A model generated the notes under the pieces. That model had not been told where the DNA came from. It made no database searches and saw nothing but the letters and a program-made list of their open reading frames with translations. This document shows, piece by piece, positions 51,251 to 60,269 of a stretch of DNA of 64,000 bases (positions are counted from its first letter, which is position 1; the number at the start of each line of letters is the position of its first letter). This DNA comes from Solirubrobacterales bacterium. Lineage in GTDB: Bacteria > Actinomycetota > Thermoleophilia > Solirubrobacterales > Solirubrobacteraceae. Location of the stretch: the NCBI GenBank assembly GCA_947474595.1, contig CANJIV010000001.1:186001-250000 (forward strand). The letters run 5' to 3'. Position numbers and translations under genes: made by a program.

Positions 51251-53461
51251 ATGAGCTTCTACAAAGTGACGGCCGATGCGGCAATAGAGATCGACCGTGG
51301 CCGCGTGGTGGTCATCATCCCAGTTTACGGAGGGTATGAATACGTAGTTGAGTCGGTTACAGCGACGCTCGAACATACGTCGCCCGAAGTGCCAATTTGT
51401 GTCATTAACGACGCTAGCAACGACCCTCGGATCGACAGATTCATGCAGGAGCTTAGAGAATCTCCCGGCCTTAAGCACGAGCTTTACTACATCGAACACG
51501 AAGTCAACCTTGGCTTCGTTGAGAGCTGCAACGAGGCATTTAAGCGCTTTAGTCCTGCTGATATCGCCATCTTAAATAGCGACTGCGTTGTTAGCGCAGG
51601 ATGGCTAGATCGGATGCGAGCCGCCGGGTCAAGTGATCCTCGAATCGCTACGGTCAGCGTGCTCGCTAACAGTGCATCGATCCTCTCGGTTCCCGAGCGC
51701 AACCAACCGACAGAAGGCCTACCAGCCGGACTGGATCTCAAACAGGCCAGCGAGCTTGTGGGCAAAGCAGCGACCGGCATAAGGCCGACCCTGCCGACGG
51801 CGATCGGGCACTGTCTTCTGATTTACAGGTCGGCCTTGGACCTAGTCGGCGGCTTTGACCCGATCTTCAGCCCTGGCTATGGGGAGGAGGTTGACTTTTC
51901 TCAGCGCTGCCTGATCGGCGGCCTCAAACACGTTCTCGCCGACGACGTCTACGTGCTCCACCACGGCGGCGCCAGCTTCGGCCAAAGTCGCACAGCAATC
52001 CAGCGCGATCACGACCAAATCACCTTCGATCGCTACGGCTGGTATCTGCCGGCAGTACACGACTACTCGGTGCGAACCGATGGGCCTCTCGACAGTTCTC
52101 TGCTGGCCGCGAGCATCGCCTTGCGCCGCCTGCGAGTGACCGTCGATGGCGCCTGTTTGAACGCTGCCCACACCGGCACACAGCTGCACACGCTGGGCGT
52201 GATCTCCGCGCTGGCGGCAAGCAGCGAGGTCGACCTGAGGGTGCTTGTGCCGACGCCACTCAATAGCGATGTGGCGGCGCAAATCGCTGGCTTCGGACCA
52301 GCCGAACTGCTACCAATCGACGACATCGACGACGAAACCGAGCTATCCGACGTCGTCCACCGCCCGTTCCAGCTAACACGACCCACTGATTTCGAGTTCC
52401 TTAAAAGGCTGGGCCACCGGGTGGTCGTCAGCCAGCTCGACCAGATCGCCTTCCACAATCCCTCCTACTTCGATACGGCTAGCGAGTGGCTGGAGTACCG
52501 CCAGACGACCGTAGATGCGCTTGGGAGCGTTGACCTTGCAGTGTTCATCTCCCAGTACTCCGCCGACGACGCGATCTCTAGCGGGCTCGTCGCCGCAGAT
52601 CACTCTGCTGTTATCCATCTTGGCGTTGACGGCCTGACAAGCGCCACGCCCGATCGCCCGGAGCGCCCGGTAGATCTACCCGACCTCGGCGGGCGGCCGT
52701 TCCTACTCTGCCTCGGAACTAATTTCAGCCACAAGAACCGCGTCTTTGCGATTGCCCTGCTCGCAGAGTTTCTTGTACAGGGCTGGGATGGCTGGCTTAT
52801 TTTTGCTGGCCCTCACGCCGCCTCAGGAACCTCTGAAGATGGTGAGCGAGCAGCTCTGGCGGCCGATCTAGACACCGCTGAGAGAGTCCTTGATTTGGGG
52901 TCGGTAGAAGAGGCCCAGAAGAGTTGGCTGTTGCAAGAGAGTGCTGCTGTCGTCTACCCAACTACCTACGAAGGGTTCGGCCTCGTTCCGTTTGAGGCGG
53001 CGGCAGCAGGTGTTCCGTGCATCTTCGCCTCTCACACCTCATTGGCCGAACTATTTCCAGCTCATTCGGCGACGATCACACCATGGGACGCCAACGCGAC
53101 CGCCAAGCGTGCCCTAGGCCTCTTGTCCCCCGGCCCACAGCGCGAGGCGCATCTCACCTCGATCGTTGAGGCCGGTCGCGATCTCACGTGGGCCAACTAC
53201 GGTCAGCAGCTACTTCTCGCCTACGAGCAGGCCTTAAGCCGTCCGAGTCCCGCCTACTCCCGCATAACAAGATCGAGCCAAGGAGCGGTCTCGCGCGAGG
53301 GCTACTGGTTGGTTGGTCCTAACGGACTGCTCGACACGCGCTACGAACGCCCACTGCTGGCCATCGCAAGCCGCCCACTGCTGGCCATTATCTTCCTGCG
53401 CCCGCTCGAATGGGGCTACAAGATCGGCTACCGCATTAGTCGCTGGCTGCGCCCACGTTAA
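51251..53461 (+). CDS. Bifunctional GT2-GT4 glycosyltransferase
   Basis: 736 residues from ATG 51251. Residues 1 to about 290 form a GT2 domain: RVVVIIPVYGGYEYV, CVINDASNDP, and ILNSDCVVSAGWLDR as DxD-like metal site. Residues about 300-700 form a GT4 domain of the GT-B fold: the NDP-sugar loop begins KNRVFAIALLAEF and the E-x7-E motif is YEGFGLVPFEAAAAG. The two active sites could add two sugars in succession, as in other dual-domain polysaccharide polymerases. The C-terminal basic tail contains a 24-bp duplication. It is the first gene of the run leading to the Wzt/Wzm exporter. Confidence 0.88.
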   Translation: MSFYKVTADAAIEIDRGRVVVIIPVYGGYEYVVESVTATLEHTSPEVPICVINDASNDPRIDRFMQELRESPGLKHELYYIEHEVNLGFVESCNEAFKRFSPADIAILNSDCVVSAGWLDRMRAAGSSDPRIATVSVLANSASILSVPERNQPTEGLPAGLDLKQASELVGKAATGIRPTLPTAIGHCLLIYRSALDLVGGFDPIFSPGYGEEVDFSQRCLIGGLKHVLADDVYVLHHGGASFGQSRTAIQRDHDQITFDRYGWYLPAVHDYSVRTDGPLDSSLLAASIALRRLRVTVDGACLNAAHTGTQLHTLGVISALAASSEVDLRVLVPTPLNSDVAAQIAGFGPAELLPIDDIDDETELSDVVHRPFQLTRPTDFEFLKRLGHRVVVSQLDQIAFHNPSYFDTASEWLEYRQTTVDALGSVDLAVFISQYSADDAISSGLVAADHSAVIHLGVDGLTSATPDRPERPVDLPDLGGRPFLLCLGTNFSHKNRVFAIALLAEFLVQGWDGWLIFAGPHAASGTSEDGERAALAADLDTAERVLDLGSVEEAQKSWLLQESAAVVYPTTYEGFGLVPFEAAAAGVPCIFASHTSLAELFPAHSATITPWDANATAKRALGLLSPGPQREAHLTSIVEAGRDLTWANYGQQLLLAYEQALSRPSPAYSRITRSSQGAVSREGYWLVGPNGLLDTRYERPLLAIASRPLLAIIFLRPLEWGYKIGYRISRWLRPR
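53348..53388 (+). repeat. 24-bp-period direct repeat near gene end
   Basis: A 17-base sequence (53348-53364) recurs identically at 53372-53388, period 24 bp. In frame it duplicates RPLLAI, giving RPLLAIASRPLLAIIF in the C-terminal tail of the GT2-GT4 protein. Confidence 0.8.
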
Positions 53462-53521
53462 CCGCCCTCTTTTTGGGCTGGCGCGTGCGGTTAGATCAGG
53501 ATGCTGTGCGAGCATAAGGCG

Positions 53522-54787
53522 ATGCCCGACACGAGCCACCCCGCGCATGCCGTAGTTGTTAGTGGCGTATCGAAGACTTTTCGGATTCCCAAAGAGCAGG
53601 TAAGCACCCTCAAAGAGCGGGCCGTACACCCGCTGCGTCGTAGCGCCGTCAGGGAGTTAGCGGCGTTGCACAGCGTCAGTTTCGACGTAGCCAAGGGAGG
53701 CTTCTTCGGGATCGTTGGTCGCAACGGCTCTGGCAAGTCGACGCTGCTTAAGTGCCTAGCTGGGATCTACGCAACCGACAGCGGATCGATCCATATCGAC
53801 GGCCGAGTTTCGACCTTCATCGAACTTGGTGTCGGCTTTAACCCCGACCTTGCAGCGCGCGACAACATCACTCTCAACGCCGCGATGCTCGGCCTCTCAA
53901 GACGCGAGGCTCGCCGCAGATTCGACGCGGTGATTGATTTTGCCGAGCTACGTGAGTTCACCGAACTAAAGCTAAAGAACTACTCCAGCGGAATGATGGT
54001 GCGACTCGCCTTCGCGGTAATGATTGAGATCGACGCCGATGTGCTCCTGATCGACGAAATTCTGGCCGTTGGCGACGCCGCCTTCCAGCAGAAGTGCGCT
54101 GACGAGTTTCGAAAGATCCGCGAGAGCAACCGGACGGTCCTACTGGTCACACATGACATGGGAGCGGTGCAGCGGTTCTGCGACGAAGCGATCTTGCTTG
54201 AACATGGCCACCTCACAGCCTCAGGTGACCCCCAAAGCGTCGCCGACCGATATCTAGACCTCAACTTTTCCCAAGCAGCGCGAGAGCAAGAGTCACTTGG
54301 CTCAGGGGCCAAACTCACCTCAGCAAGCCTTGGCGACGGCAGAGCCGTAATCGAGCGCGTCTGGTTTGAGCTTCCTGGCGATACAGCGCCGACATCGCTG
54401 CCAAATGGAATATCCACTACGTTTGCGATGCAGGTGCGATTTACGGCATCCGTAAAGGACCCGATCTTTTCTGTCGCCCTTCATAACGCGGGCGGAATCG
54501 CCCTCTTCCACCCTTCATCTGTAGCTGTAAGACGGCCATCTGGCACCTTTGAGGCCGGCGAAACGGCCGTGTGGAAGATCACTTTTGACAACATTCTTGG
54601 CCCCGATCGCTATACCCTGACGCCAGCCGTGATGCTTGAAGATGGAGCACTTCTGGCGCTGCGCGAGAAGCTAACAACCGTCGTGGTAACCCGCTCGACA
54701 CCGACCGGCGCGCTCGTCGACATTCCGTTCGAGCAGGCCATCGAACGGATCGTCAGTGCCAGCATTGAGGAGGAAATTTCTCGGTGA
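53522..54787 (+). CDS. Polysaccharide ABC exporter ATPase with carbohydrate-binding tail (Wzt type)
   Basis: 421 residues from ATG 53522 (ATG 53501 is an alternative, adding seven residues). Walker A GRNGSGKS at 66-73, signature NYSSGMMVRLAFAV, Walker B VLLIDEILAVGD and the switch His in VTHDM are all intact. Residues about 275-421 form a beta-sandwich tail like Wzt C-terminal domains, which bind the finished, often end-capped polysaccharide. Together with the next gene it exports the glycan across the membrane. In such systems methyltransferases often cap the chain, and several are encoded around it. Confidence 0.92.
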   Translation: MPDTSHPAHAVVVSGVSKTFRIPKEQVSTLKERAVHPLRRSAVRELAALHSVSFDVAKGGFFGIVGRNGSGKSTLLKCLAGIYATDSGSIHIDGRVSTFIELGVGFNPDLAARDNITLNAAMLGLSRREARRRFDAVIDFAELREFTELKLKNYSSGMMVRLAFAVMIEIDADVLLIDEILAVGDAAFQQKCADEFRKIRESNRTVLLVTHDMGAVQRFCDEAILLEHGHLTASGDPQSVADRYLDLNFSQAAREQESLGSGAKLTSASLGDGRAVIERVWFELPGDTAPTSLPNGISTTFAMQVRFTASVKDPIFSVALHNAGGIALFHPSSVAVRRPSGTFEAGETAVWKITFDNILGPDRYTLTPAVMLEDGALLALREKLTTVVVTRSTPTGALVDIPFEQAIERIVSASIEEEISR

Positions 54788-55671
54788 GCACCGCGGCCCC
54801 AACACCACTGCAACCCTCCGACGAACGGGTGATCCTAGGGCGAGAGATAACCGGGCCCACTGCAATTGGCAGCGACCCTCGGCGGTTCTGGCATCTCGCT
54901 TGGGTCCTGGCGACTACTGAGTTCAAACTTCGCTTCTTTGGCTCAGTACTCGGCTACTTCTGGCAACTCATGCGCCCCCTGATGCTCTTCGCGATCATCT
55001 ATGCGGTCTTTGTTGGGATCCTCGATACCGGCGGCGACCAGCCGCTCTTCGGAGTAGCCCTACTGCTGGGGATCGTTGTCTTCCAGTTCTTCGCCGATGC
55101 CACGATGGGCTCTGTTAGATCGCTCGTCAACCGTGAGAACCTCGTCCGCAAGATCGACTTCCCTCGCGCCGCCGTGCCACTCTCATGCGTGCTCCAGGCG
55201 CTCTTCAACCTTGCCCTAAACATGGTGCCGGTCTTCATCTTTTTGATTGCGGCTGGTGGCTCGCTCTACCTGCGCTGGCTCGAGTTCCCGCTAATCGTGG
55301 CGATGTTGGTGGTATTTGTCACAGGGCTATCGCTACTGCTCTCGGCCCTCTATGTCAGCTTCCGCGATATCGAGCCGATCTGGGAAGTGATCTCCCAGGC
55401 GCTGTTCTACGGCACCCCTATCCTCTATTCACTTTCGGTCGTGGTCGACAATATTGGGCTGACCGCGGCCCAGATCATGCTTGCCAATCCACTCGCTGCA
55501 GCGATCCAGCAGTTACGTCACGCGATCATCGATCCCAGCTACCAAAGTCCAGGCCAGATCTTTGGGAGCACTGCTGGCGATCTAATACCAATCGGCATCT
55601 CGGTAGCAACGTTCGTCATTGGCGCCCTCTACTTTCGCCGCGTGGCACCACTGATCGCAGAACGCCTCTAA
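54784..55671 (+). CDS. Polysaccharide ABC exporter permease (Wzm type)
   Basis: 295 residues, six hydrophobic helices, ABC-2 type. After a soluble N-terminus comes FKLRFFGSVLGYFWQLMRPL, the typical connector of O-antigen/teichoic acid exporters. PRAAVPLSCVLQALFNLALN and SFRDIEPIWEVISQALFYGTPILYS follow as conserved features of Wzm/TagG. The GTG start overlaps the Wzt stop by four bases, as usual for the pair. It forms the membrane channel through which the ATPase drives the lipid-linked polysaccharide. Confidence 0.92.
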   Translation: MSTAAPTPLQPSDERVILGREITGPTAIGSDPRRFWHLAWVLATTEFKLRFFGSVLGYFWQLMRPLMLFAIIYAVFVGILDTGGDQPLFGVALLLGIVVFQFFADATMGSVRSLVNRENLVRKIDFPRAAVPLSCVLQALFNLALNMVPVFIFLIAAGGSLYLRWLEFPLIVAMLVVFVTGLSLLLSALYVSFRDIEPIWEVISQALFYGTPILYSLSVVVDNIGLTAAQIMLANPLAAAIQQLRHAIIDPSYQSPGQIFGSTAGDLIPIGISVATFVIGALYFRRVAPLIAERL

Positions 55672-55729
55672 GGGCCCGCGGCATAGCGAAGAGCTCGCCG
55701 ACGCCCTTAGATTCTGTGAACGCCTCTTC

Positions 55730-56914
55730 TTAGCGGCCGCGCCGCAGTCCGATGATGCTCAGTAAGAAAGATGAGAAGAAGACTTGGATGCCGACGATGA
55801 TCAACGTTGCGGCCGCCACGGCCGTGCGCTCGTCAGAGAGCTCTCCGAAGCCTTGATTTGCCCAATCTACAACGATCACTGCCGCACAAGTCAAGCCAAC
55901 GAGAGTGATTACGCCGCCGAGTAGCAGCCCGTGCTCAAGACGAAATCTAGCTCGCATTCGCTCAAACCACGGATCACGCTCACCCATGAAGTACGTGCCG
56001 TAGGCGTGAGCACAGACCCCCAGCGATACGACTTGGGCGCCGATTATCAGTAGCAGTGAGCCAGCGATCTCGGCGTGAAGCCCCCAAGTGCGTCCGATCA
56101 AGCTCAGCTGCAGCAGGGATGCTACGACTAGAAGCGCTCCAACCAATCCCATCACTAAACCAGGGACTAAGAAGAGGTGGTTGGGGCTATGAATCAAGAG
56201 GAAGCGAAGGTGGCGCCAACCGTCGTTCCACGTGTTGAGCTTGGACTCGCCACCACGTGGGCGATATTCGATCGGGAACTGGCGGATGTCGAGCCCGCGC
56301 TTGGCGGCGCGAATAACCATCTCGCTAGCGAACTCCATACCGGGCGCGCGCAGGTCGAGTAGCTCGAGCTTAGAACGGCGAACCGCTCGCATCCCACAGT
56401 GCGCATCGCGTACGCCGGTGCGGTAGAGAATATTGAGGAAGCCTGAGAGGATTGGATTGCCGACGTAACGGTGCAGCCATGGCATCGCTCCCGGCTGGAT
56501 GTTGTTCATCCGGTCGCCCATCACTAAGTCGGCGCCATCTTCGAGCTCACGCACAAAGTTAGGGATCTCGGCGAAGTCGTAGGTTAGGTCGGCGTCACCC
56601 ATCACGATGTACTTCCCGCGCGCAGCAGCGAAACCAGCGAGATAGGCGCTGCCGTAGCCGCGGCGTGATTCGGTCACCACACGTGCTCCGGCTGCGATGG
56701 CGAGTGCGGCGCTGTCGTCATCAGAGGCGTTGTCGGCTACAACGACCTCCCCAGCGATCCCCGCTTGGGAAAGTGCAGCAAGGGCAGCGCTCACACAGTC
56801 GCCTATGTTTTGAGCTTCGTTTAGGCAGGGGATCACGACGCTGACGAGGAACTCGTCGCCGTCTGTGGACAAGGCCTGCTCGGCGGGGCTAAGTGTCTGT
56901 TCGGCAGGGTTCAT
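55730..56914 (-). CDS. GT2 glycosyltransferase with four C-terminal membrane helices
   Basis: 394 residues. The catalytic domain (about 22-260) begins VSVVIPCLNEAQNIGD. It has the metal motif MGDADLTYDFAEIP, then GDRMNN, and HCGMRAVRRS as acceptor loop. Four helices follow (about 265-392): LVPGLVMGLVGALLVVASLL, LLLIIGAQVVSLGVC, GVITLVGLTCAAVIVVDW and LIIVGIQVFFSSFLLSIIG. It resembles polyprenyl-phosphate sugar synthases found in actinobacteria. The N-terminus holds a small duplication (PAEQTLSPAEQALS). No gene is coupled to it; the downstream end faces the Wzm gene. Confidence 0.86.
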   Translation of the reverse strand: MNPAEQTLSPAEQALSTDGDEFLVSVVIPCLNEAQNIGDCVSAALAALSQAGIAGEVVVADNASDDDSAALAIAAGARVVTESRRGYGSAYLAGFAAARGKYIVMGDADLTYDFAEIPNFVRELEDGADLVMGDRMNNIQPGAMPWLHRYVGNPILSGFLNILYRTGVRDAHCGMRAVRRSKLELLDLRAPGMEFASEMVIRAAKRGLDIRQFPIEYRPRGGESKLNTWNDGWRHLRFLLIHSPNHLFLVPGLVMGLVGALLVVASLLQLSLIGRTWGLHAEIAGSLLLIIGAQVVSLGVCAHAYGTYFMGERDPWFERMRARFRLEHGLLLGGVITLVGLTCAAVIVVDWANQGFGELSDERTAVAAATLIIVGIQVFFSSFLLSIIGLRRGR

Positions 56915-56993
56915 AGTTAGCTGACCAGCGACTCGCAGATTCCCGAGCGCCTACACATCACTTACGCTCGGGGTTGATGGATTTTGGAACTTT

Positions 56994-56999
56994 TAGGAT
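56994..56999 (+). promoter_or_regulatory. -10 box before GT4 gene
   Basis: TAGGAT lies five bases before the GTG at 57005. Upstream, CCGAGCG (56943-56949) and CGCTCGG (56965-56971) form a 7-bp inverted repeat that may terminate or regulate. Confidence 0.45.
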
Positions 57000-57004
57000 A
57001 GCCC

Positions 57005-58210
57005 GTGCTCCCGTCACCGCTACGTTTGGTGCGTTGGGGGACAATGGCCACAATGCGCATCTGCCTAGCCTATGACTGCCTCTATCCGTGGACCGTGGGC
57101 GGCGCCGAGCGGTGGTATCGCGGCCTTGGCGAACGGCTAGCCAGCGAGGGCCATGAGGTCACTTATCTAACACGCCTTCAGTGGCAAGACGCAGACCAGC
57201 CGCAGATCCCTGGGGTCCGCGTAATAGCCGTCTCTGGCAGCGACGAGCTCTACGGGGCCGACGGAAACCGTCGCATCGGCCCGCCGTTGCGCTTCGGGCT
57301 CGGCGTTCTTATCCACCTGCTGCGCCACGGACGCAGCTACGACGTCGTACATCTCTGCTCCTTCCCCTACTTCTCCGTGCTCGCCGCCGCCGCGGCCCGA
57401 CCGCTCGGGCGCTATCGACTGATCGTCGACTGGTTTGAGGTCTGGTCGCCCGAGTACTGGCGCGGCTATCTGGGTCCGATTGGTGGTCGCATCGGCCACG
57501 CCGTCCAGCGGCTCTGTGTCCGCCTAGCTCCACAGGCATTGTGCTTCTCACGCCTCTTTAGCGCCAGGCTTGTGGCCGAGGGGCTGCGAGGAGTTCCGCG
57601 GATCGTCGGTGGCCTTTATGACGGCGAGCTGACGCCCCCTTTGGCGCGCCACGCCGAGGCCGTCGTCGTCTTTGCTGGACGCCACATCGCCGAGAAGCGG
57701 GCACCTGCCGTCGTCGCGGCCATAGCCCGCGTGCGAGAGCGCGGAGTAGACGTACGTGGCGTGATATTCGGCGACGGCCCACAGCGTTCAATGGTCTTGT
57801 CAGAGATCGCCAAACAGGGCCTCGAAGGGATCGTAACGGCGCCAGGATTCGTCGACCGAGCCGAGATAGAGCGGGTGATGAGCGATGCCCTTTGCCTGGT
57901 CCATCCATCCTCTCGCGAGGGATATGGACTCGTCGTCGTCGAGGCCACGGCGCACGGAACACCAGTGGTCTTAGTCGCCGGGAGAGACAACGCGGCGGTC
58001 GAACTTATCGAGGCGGGTGTGAACGGAATCGTCGCGCCATCGTCAGAGGCCGACGATTTAGCAGACGCGATCCTCGCGATCGATGCCGCCGGCTACGCCC
58101 TCCGAGAGAGCACCTGCGCGTGGTTTGGCCACAACGCTGAGCGCCTATCCCTCGCGCGGTCTCTGGAAGAGGTTGTTGACGTCTACGGCCGCAAAATTGC
58201 GCGAGCGTAA
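57005..58210 (+). CDS. GT4 glycosyltransferase
   Basis: 401 residues from GTG 57005, a probable leaderless start. ATGs at 57044 and 57053 would begin nearer to the conserved MRICLAYDCLYPWTVGGAERW, so the true start is uncertain. GT-B fold: the GGAERW acceptor-side loop, the donor-binding strand VVVFAGRHIAEKRAP, and the E-x7-E motif in SSREGYGLVVVEATAHG. It transfers a sugar from a nucleotide donor, retaining configuration. It overlaps the convergent GT4 gene by 28 bases at the 3' end. Confidence 0.9.
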   Translation: MLPSPLRLVRWGTMATMRICLAYDCLYPWTVGGAERWYRGLGERLASEGHEVTYLTRLQWQDADQPQIPGVRVIAVSGSDELYGADGNRRIGPPLRFGLGVLIHLLRHGRSYDVVHLCSFPYFSVLAAAAARPLGRYRLIVDWFEVWSPEYWRGYLGPIGGRIGHAVQRLCVRLAPQALCFSRLFSARLVAEGLRGVPRIVGGLYDGELTPPLARHAEAVVVFAGRHIAEKRAPAVVAAIARVRERGVDVRGVIFGDGPQRSMVLSEIAKQGLEGIVTAPGFVDRAEIERVMSDALCLVHPSSREGYGLVVVEATAHGTPVVLVAGRDNAAVELIEAGVNGIVAPSSEADDLADAILAIDAAGYALRESTCAWFGHNAERLSLARSLEEVVDVYGRKIARA

Positions 58211-59310
58211 CTAGCAGCCGTCAGCTCGGCGGTGCGCTCCCAACTGAAGGTCGCCGCACGCAGACGACCGGCCTCAGAGAGTCGCTGGGCAAGTGCTCCA
58301 TCACCGAGCACGCGCTCGATCCCAGCGCGGATCGCCGCCGGATCTTCTGGGTCCACAAGCAGCGCAGCGTCACCGGCTACTTCAGGTAGCGAGGAGCGGT
58401 CGGATGTGACAACCGGGATCCCGCGAGCCATCGCCTCTAATACCGGTAGACCGAACCCCTCATAGAGCGAACAGAAGACCACGACCTCCGCGAGGGCATA
58501 AAGCCCTTCCAGATCGGCCGCCGCGATCCAACCTAGAAATACAACGTCACTTTCGATGCCAAGCGCTCGGGCACGCTCGCGCAACTCTTGCTCGTGAGGC
58601 GTCGCGTATCCAGGAAGCACCAATAAGGGGCGTTGGGCCTGGGCAATCGCTGCGATCGCTTCCAGTAGCCGGGCAAGGTTCTTGTGTGGACGTTTGGCGC
58701 TGACACTGAGCACTACAGCGCGCTCTCCTAGGCCTAGGCGCTTGCGCAGCTCGGCCGCAGGGGTTGGAGTCACGGCTATATTCCGATCGGCCGCTAGAGG
58801 TACGACGTCAACCTTTGATGGCGACGTGTGCAGATGGGTGCCAAGGTCATCGCGCGTCGAAGCAGCGTCGACGATCACACGGCGCGAGCGCCGCACCGCG
58901 GCGGGTACCAGTAGGCCCATTCCCAGCCCGCGCAAGCCAAAGTGAGCGTCAGGAGCCAGCTTGAAGTTCAAGTCGTGAACTGTCGTGACGCGGACTGCCC
59001 GACTCCACAGCGGAGCGGTACTCGCCAAGCTGTGAATAAGATCGGCGCCTAATCGATCGGCAATTCGGGGCACGTGCTGCTGCTCGCCTCGGACCCACTC
59101 AAGACGGTTGCGGGCTCGAACCGGCACGATCTCCATCGCACAGAGGTCACCCCACGGTCCACCGCCAGCCTCAGCGCAATCGCGGTTAACGAGGCAGGTT
59201 AGATCGAGATCATCTCGCGCCGCGAGGCGTGGGATCAACTCGCGAGCGTATGTCTCCATCCCTCCGATCTCGCCTGGAGTGAGGAATACTAGATTTAGAG
59301 CGATCTTCAT
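58183..59310 (-). CDS. GT4 glycosyltransferase (mannosyltransferase-like)
   Basis: 375 residues. The first strand is KIALNLVFLTPGEIGGMETYA with the GGM-E-T-Y acceptor loop. The donor site starts VVLSVSAKRPHKNLARLLEAI with the typical K-x-N-L, and E-x7-E is YEGFGLPVLEAMARG. This pattern is common in capsule and lipid-linked mannan/heteropolysaccharide transferases. Its 3' end overlaps the convergent GT4 gene by 28 bases. Its ATG overlaps the stop of a possible 47-residue frame upstream (ATGA). Confidence 0.9.
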   Translation of the reverse strand: MKIALNLVFLTPGEIGGMETYARELIPRLAARDDLDLTCLVNRDCAEAGGGPWGDLCAMEIVPVRARNRLEWVRGEQQHVPRIADRLGADLIHSLASTAPLWSRAVRVTTVHDLNFKLAPDAHFGLRGLGMGLLVPAAVRRSRRVIVDAASTRDDLGTHLHTSPSKVDVVPLAADRNIAVTPTPAAELRKRLGLGERAVVLSVSAKRPHKNLARLLEAIAAIAQAQRPLLVLPGYATPHEQELRERARALGIESDVVFLGWIAAADLEGLYALAEVVVFCSLYEGFGLPVLEAMARGIPVVTSDRSSLPEVAGDAALLVDPEDPAAIRAGIERVLGDGALAQRLSEAGRLRAATFSWERTAELTAASYARAILRP

Positions 59311-59450
59311 AGATTTACTGCTCCCGACTGTCGTCTGACTACGACTCGAAGCGCAAGAAGAGCTGCTGCGAAGGAGAGTATCCCGGTACCTTGGTCCCCG
59401 CGTTCGTAATAATCAAAGCGGCCGATGTCGAACTTCCGTCCATGCGCCAT
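59307..59450 (-). CDS. Possible small ORF or C-terminal remnant (47 aa)
   Basis: A frame from ATG 59450 encodes 47 residues: a polar start with MAHGRKFDIGRFDYYERGD, then a hydrophobic stretch GILSFAAALLALRVVV and a basic end. Its stop overlaps the ATG of the GT4 gene (ATGA), a typical coupling geometry. The frame stays open upstream towards 59500, where it runs under the divergent methyltransferase. It could therefore be the tail of an older gene that was displaced. No ribosome site is visible. I do not recognise the family. Confidence 0.3.
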   Translation of the reverse strand: MAHGRKFDIGRFDYYERGDQGTGILSFAAALLALRVVVRRQSGAVNL

Positions 59451-59503
59451 CAACTCGACTCGGCTCAGCCGATGACCACCTCGGATCCGGGCTCCTTTTT
59501 GCG

Positions 59504-60247
59504 ATGAGCGAACGAGCGTGGACCAATCAGGCAGCGGCGACCGAAGGTGGAGGTCAAGGCCGCGTTCACGGCAGCGATATCAACCTGCGCTCCCGACCGC
59601 AGATGGCCGAGTACGAGGCAGCCGCCGACCGGATCGTTAGCGCTGGTCACCTAAGAGTGCTCGACTGGGGCTGCGGCTACGGGCAGATGAGCAAGATGCT
59701 GGCTGAGCGTGGTGCCGAAGTCACCTCGATCGACTGGGACCCAGAGGTGGACGGGGTTATCTCCAGGCCGCTGATCGCCTTCGGCGAGCTTGAGTCCCTG
59801 GCAACCAACGATCCCGTCCTGCTGCCCTTCGACGATGCGAGCTTCGACGCGGTGTTATCGATGGGCGTGCTCGAGCACGTGCAGGACCCCGACGCCAGCC
59901 TCGACGAACTACAGCGGGTGCTTGCTCCCGGCGCCCTTCTGTACTGCTACAAGCTGCCAAACCGGCTCTCCTACCTAGAAGCGATCGCCCGGCGCACCGG
60001 CATGTACTACCACGGCCAGCTTGAGAATGACCGGCTCTACACCCCGGCTAGTGCACGAGCGATATTCGAGCGCCACGGCTTCGAAATCATTGAGGTCCGG
60101 CGGGCCAACATGCTTCCCTTGACGCTCTCGGGTCGGGCCGCGACTGCTACAGGTGGGCTGATCTGGAGGACCAACCGTATCCTCGCCGCGATCCCGGGGT
60201 TAAACACAGTCGCCACTAACGTTGAGGTCATCGCTCGCTCGCGCTAA
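59504..60247 (+). CDS. Class I SAM-dependent methyltransferase
   Basis: 247 residues. Motif I is LRVLDWGCGYGQMSKML, the acidic residue after strand 2 is in SIDWDPE, and FDAVLSMGVLEHV with LAPGALLYCYKLPN complete the UbiE-like core. The C-terminal third is helical with NRLSYLEAIARRTGMYYHGQ. It lies at the head of a plus-strand run with a GT2 (22 bases after) and another methyltransferase. It probably methylates a sugar or a lipid-linked intermediate. The start ATG has no strong ribosome site. Confidence 0.87.
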   Translation: MSERAWTNQAAATEGGGQGRVHGSDINLRSRPQMAEYEAAADRIVSAGHLRVLDWGCGYGQMSKMLAERGAEVTSIDWDPEVDGVISRPLIAFGELESLATNDPVLLPFDDASFDAVLSMGVLEHVQDPDASLDELQRVLAPGALLYCYKLPNRLSYLEAIARRTGMYYHGQLENDRLYTPASARAIFERHGFEIIEVRRANMLPLTLSGRAATATGGLIWRTNRILAAIPGLNTVATNVEVIARSR

Positions 60248-60269
60248 CCCAGTAGAGCCACTCCCACCC

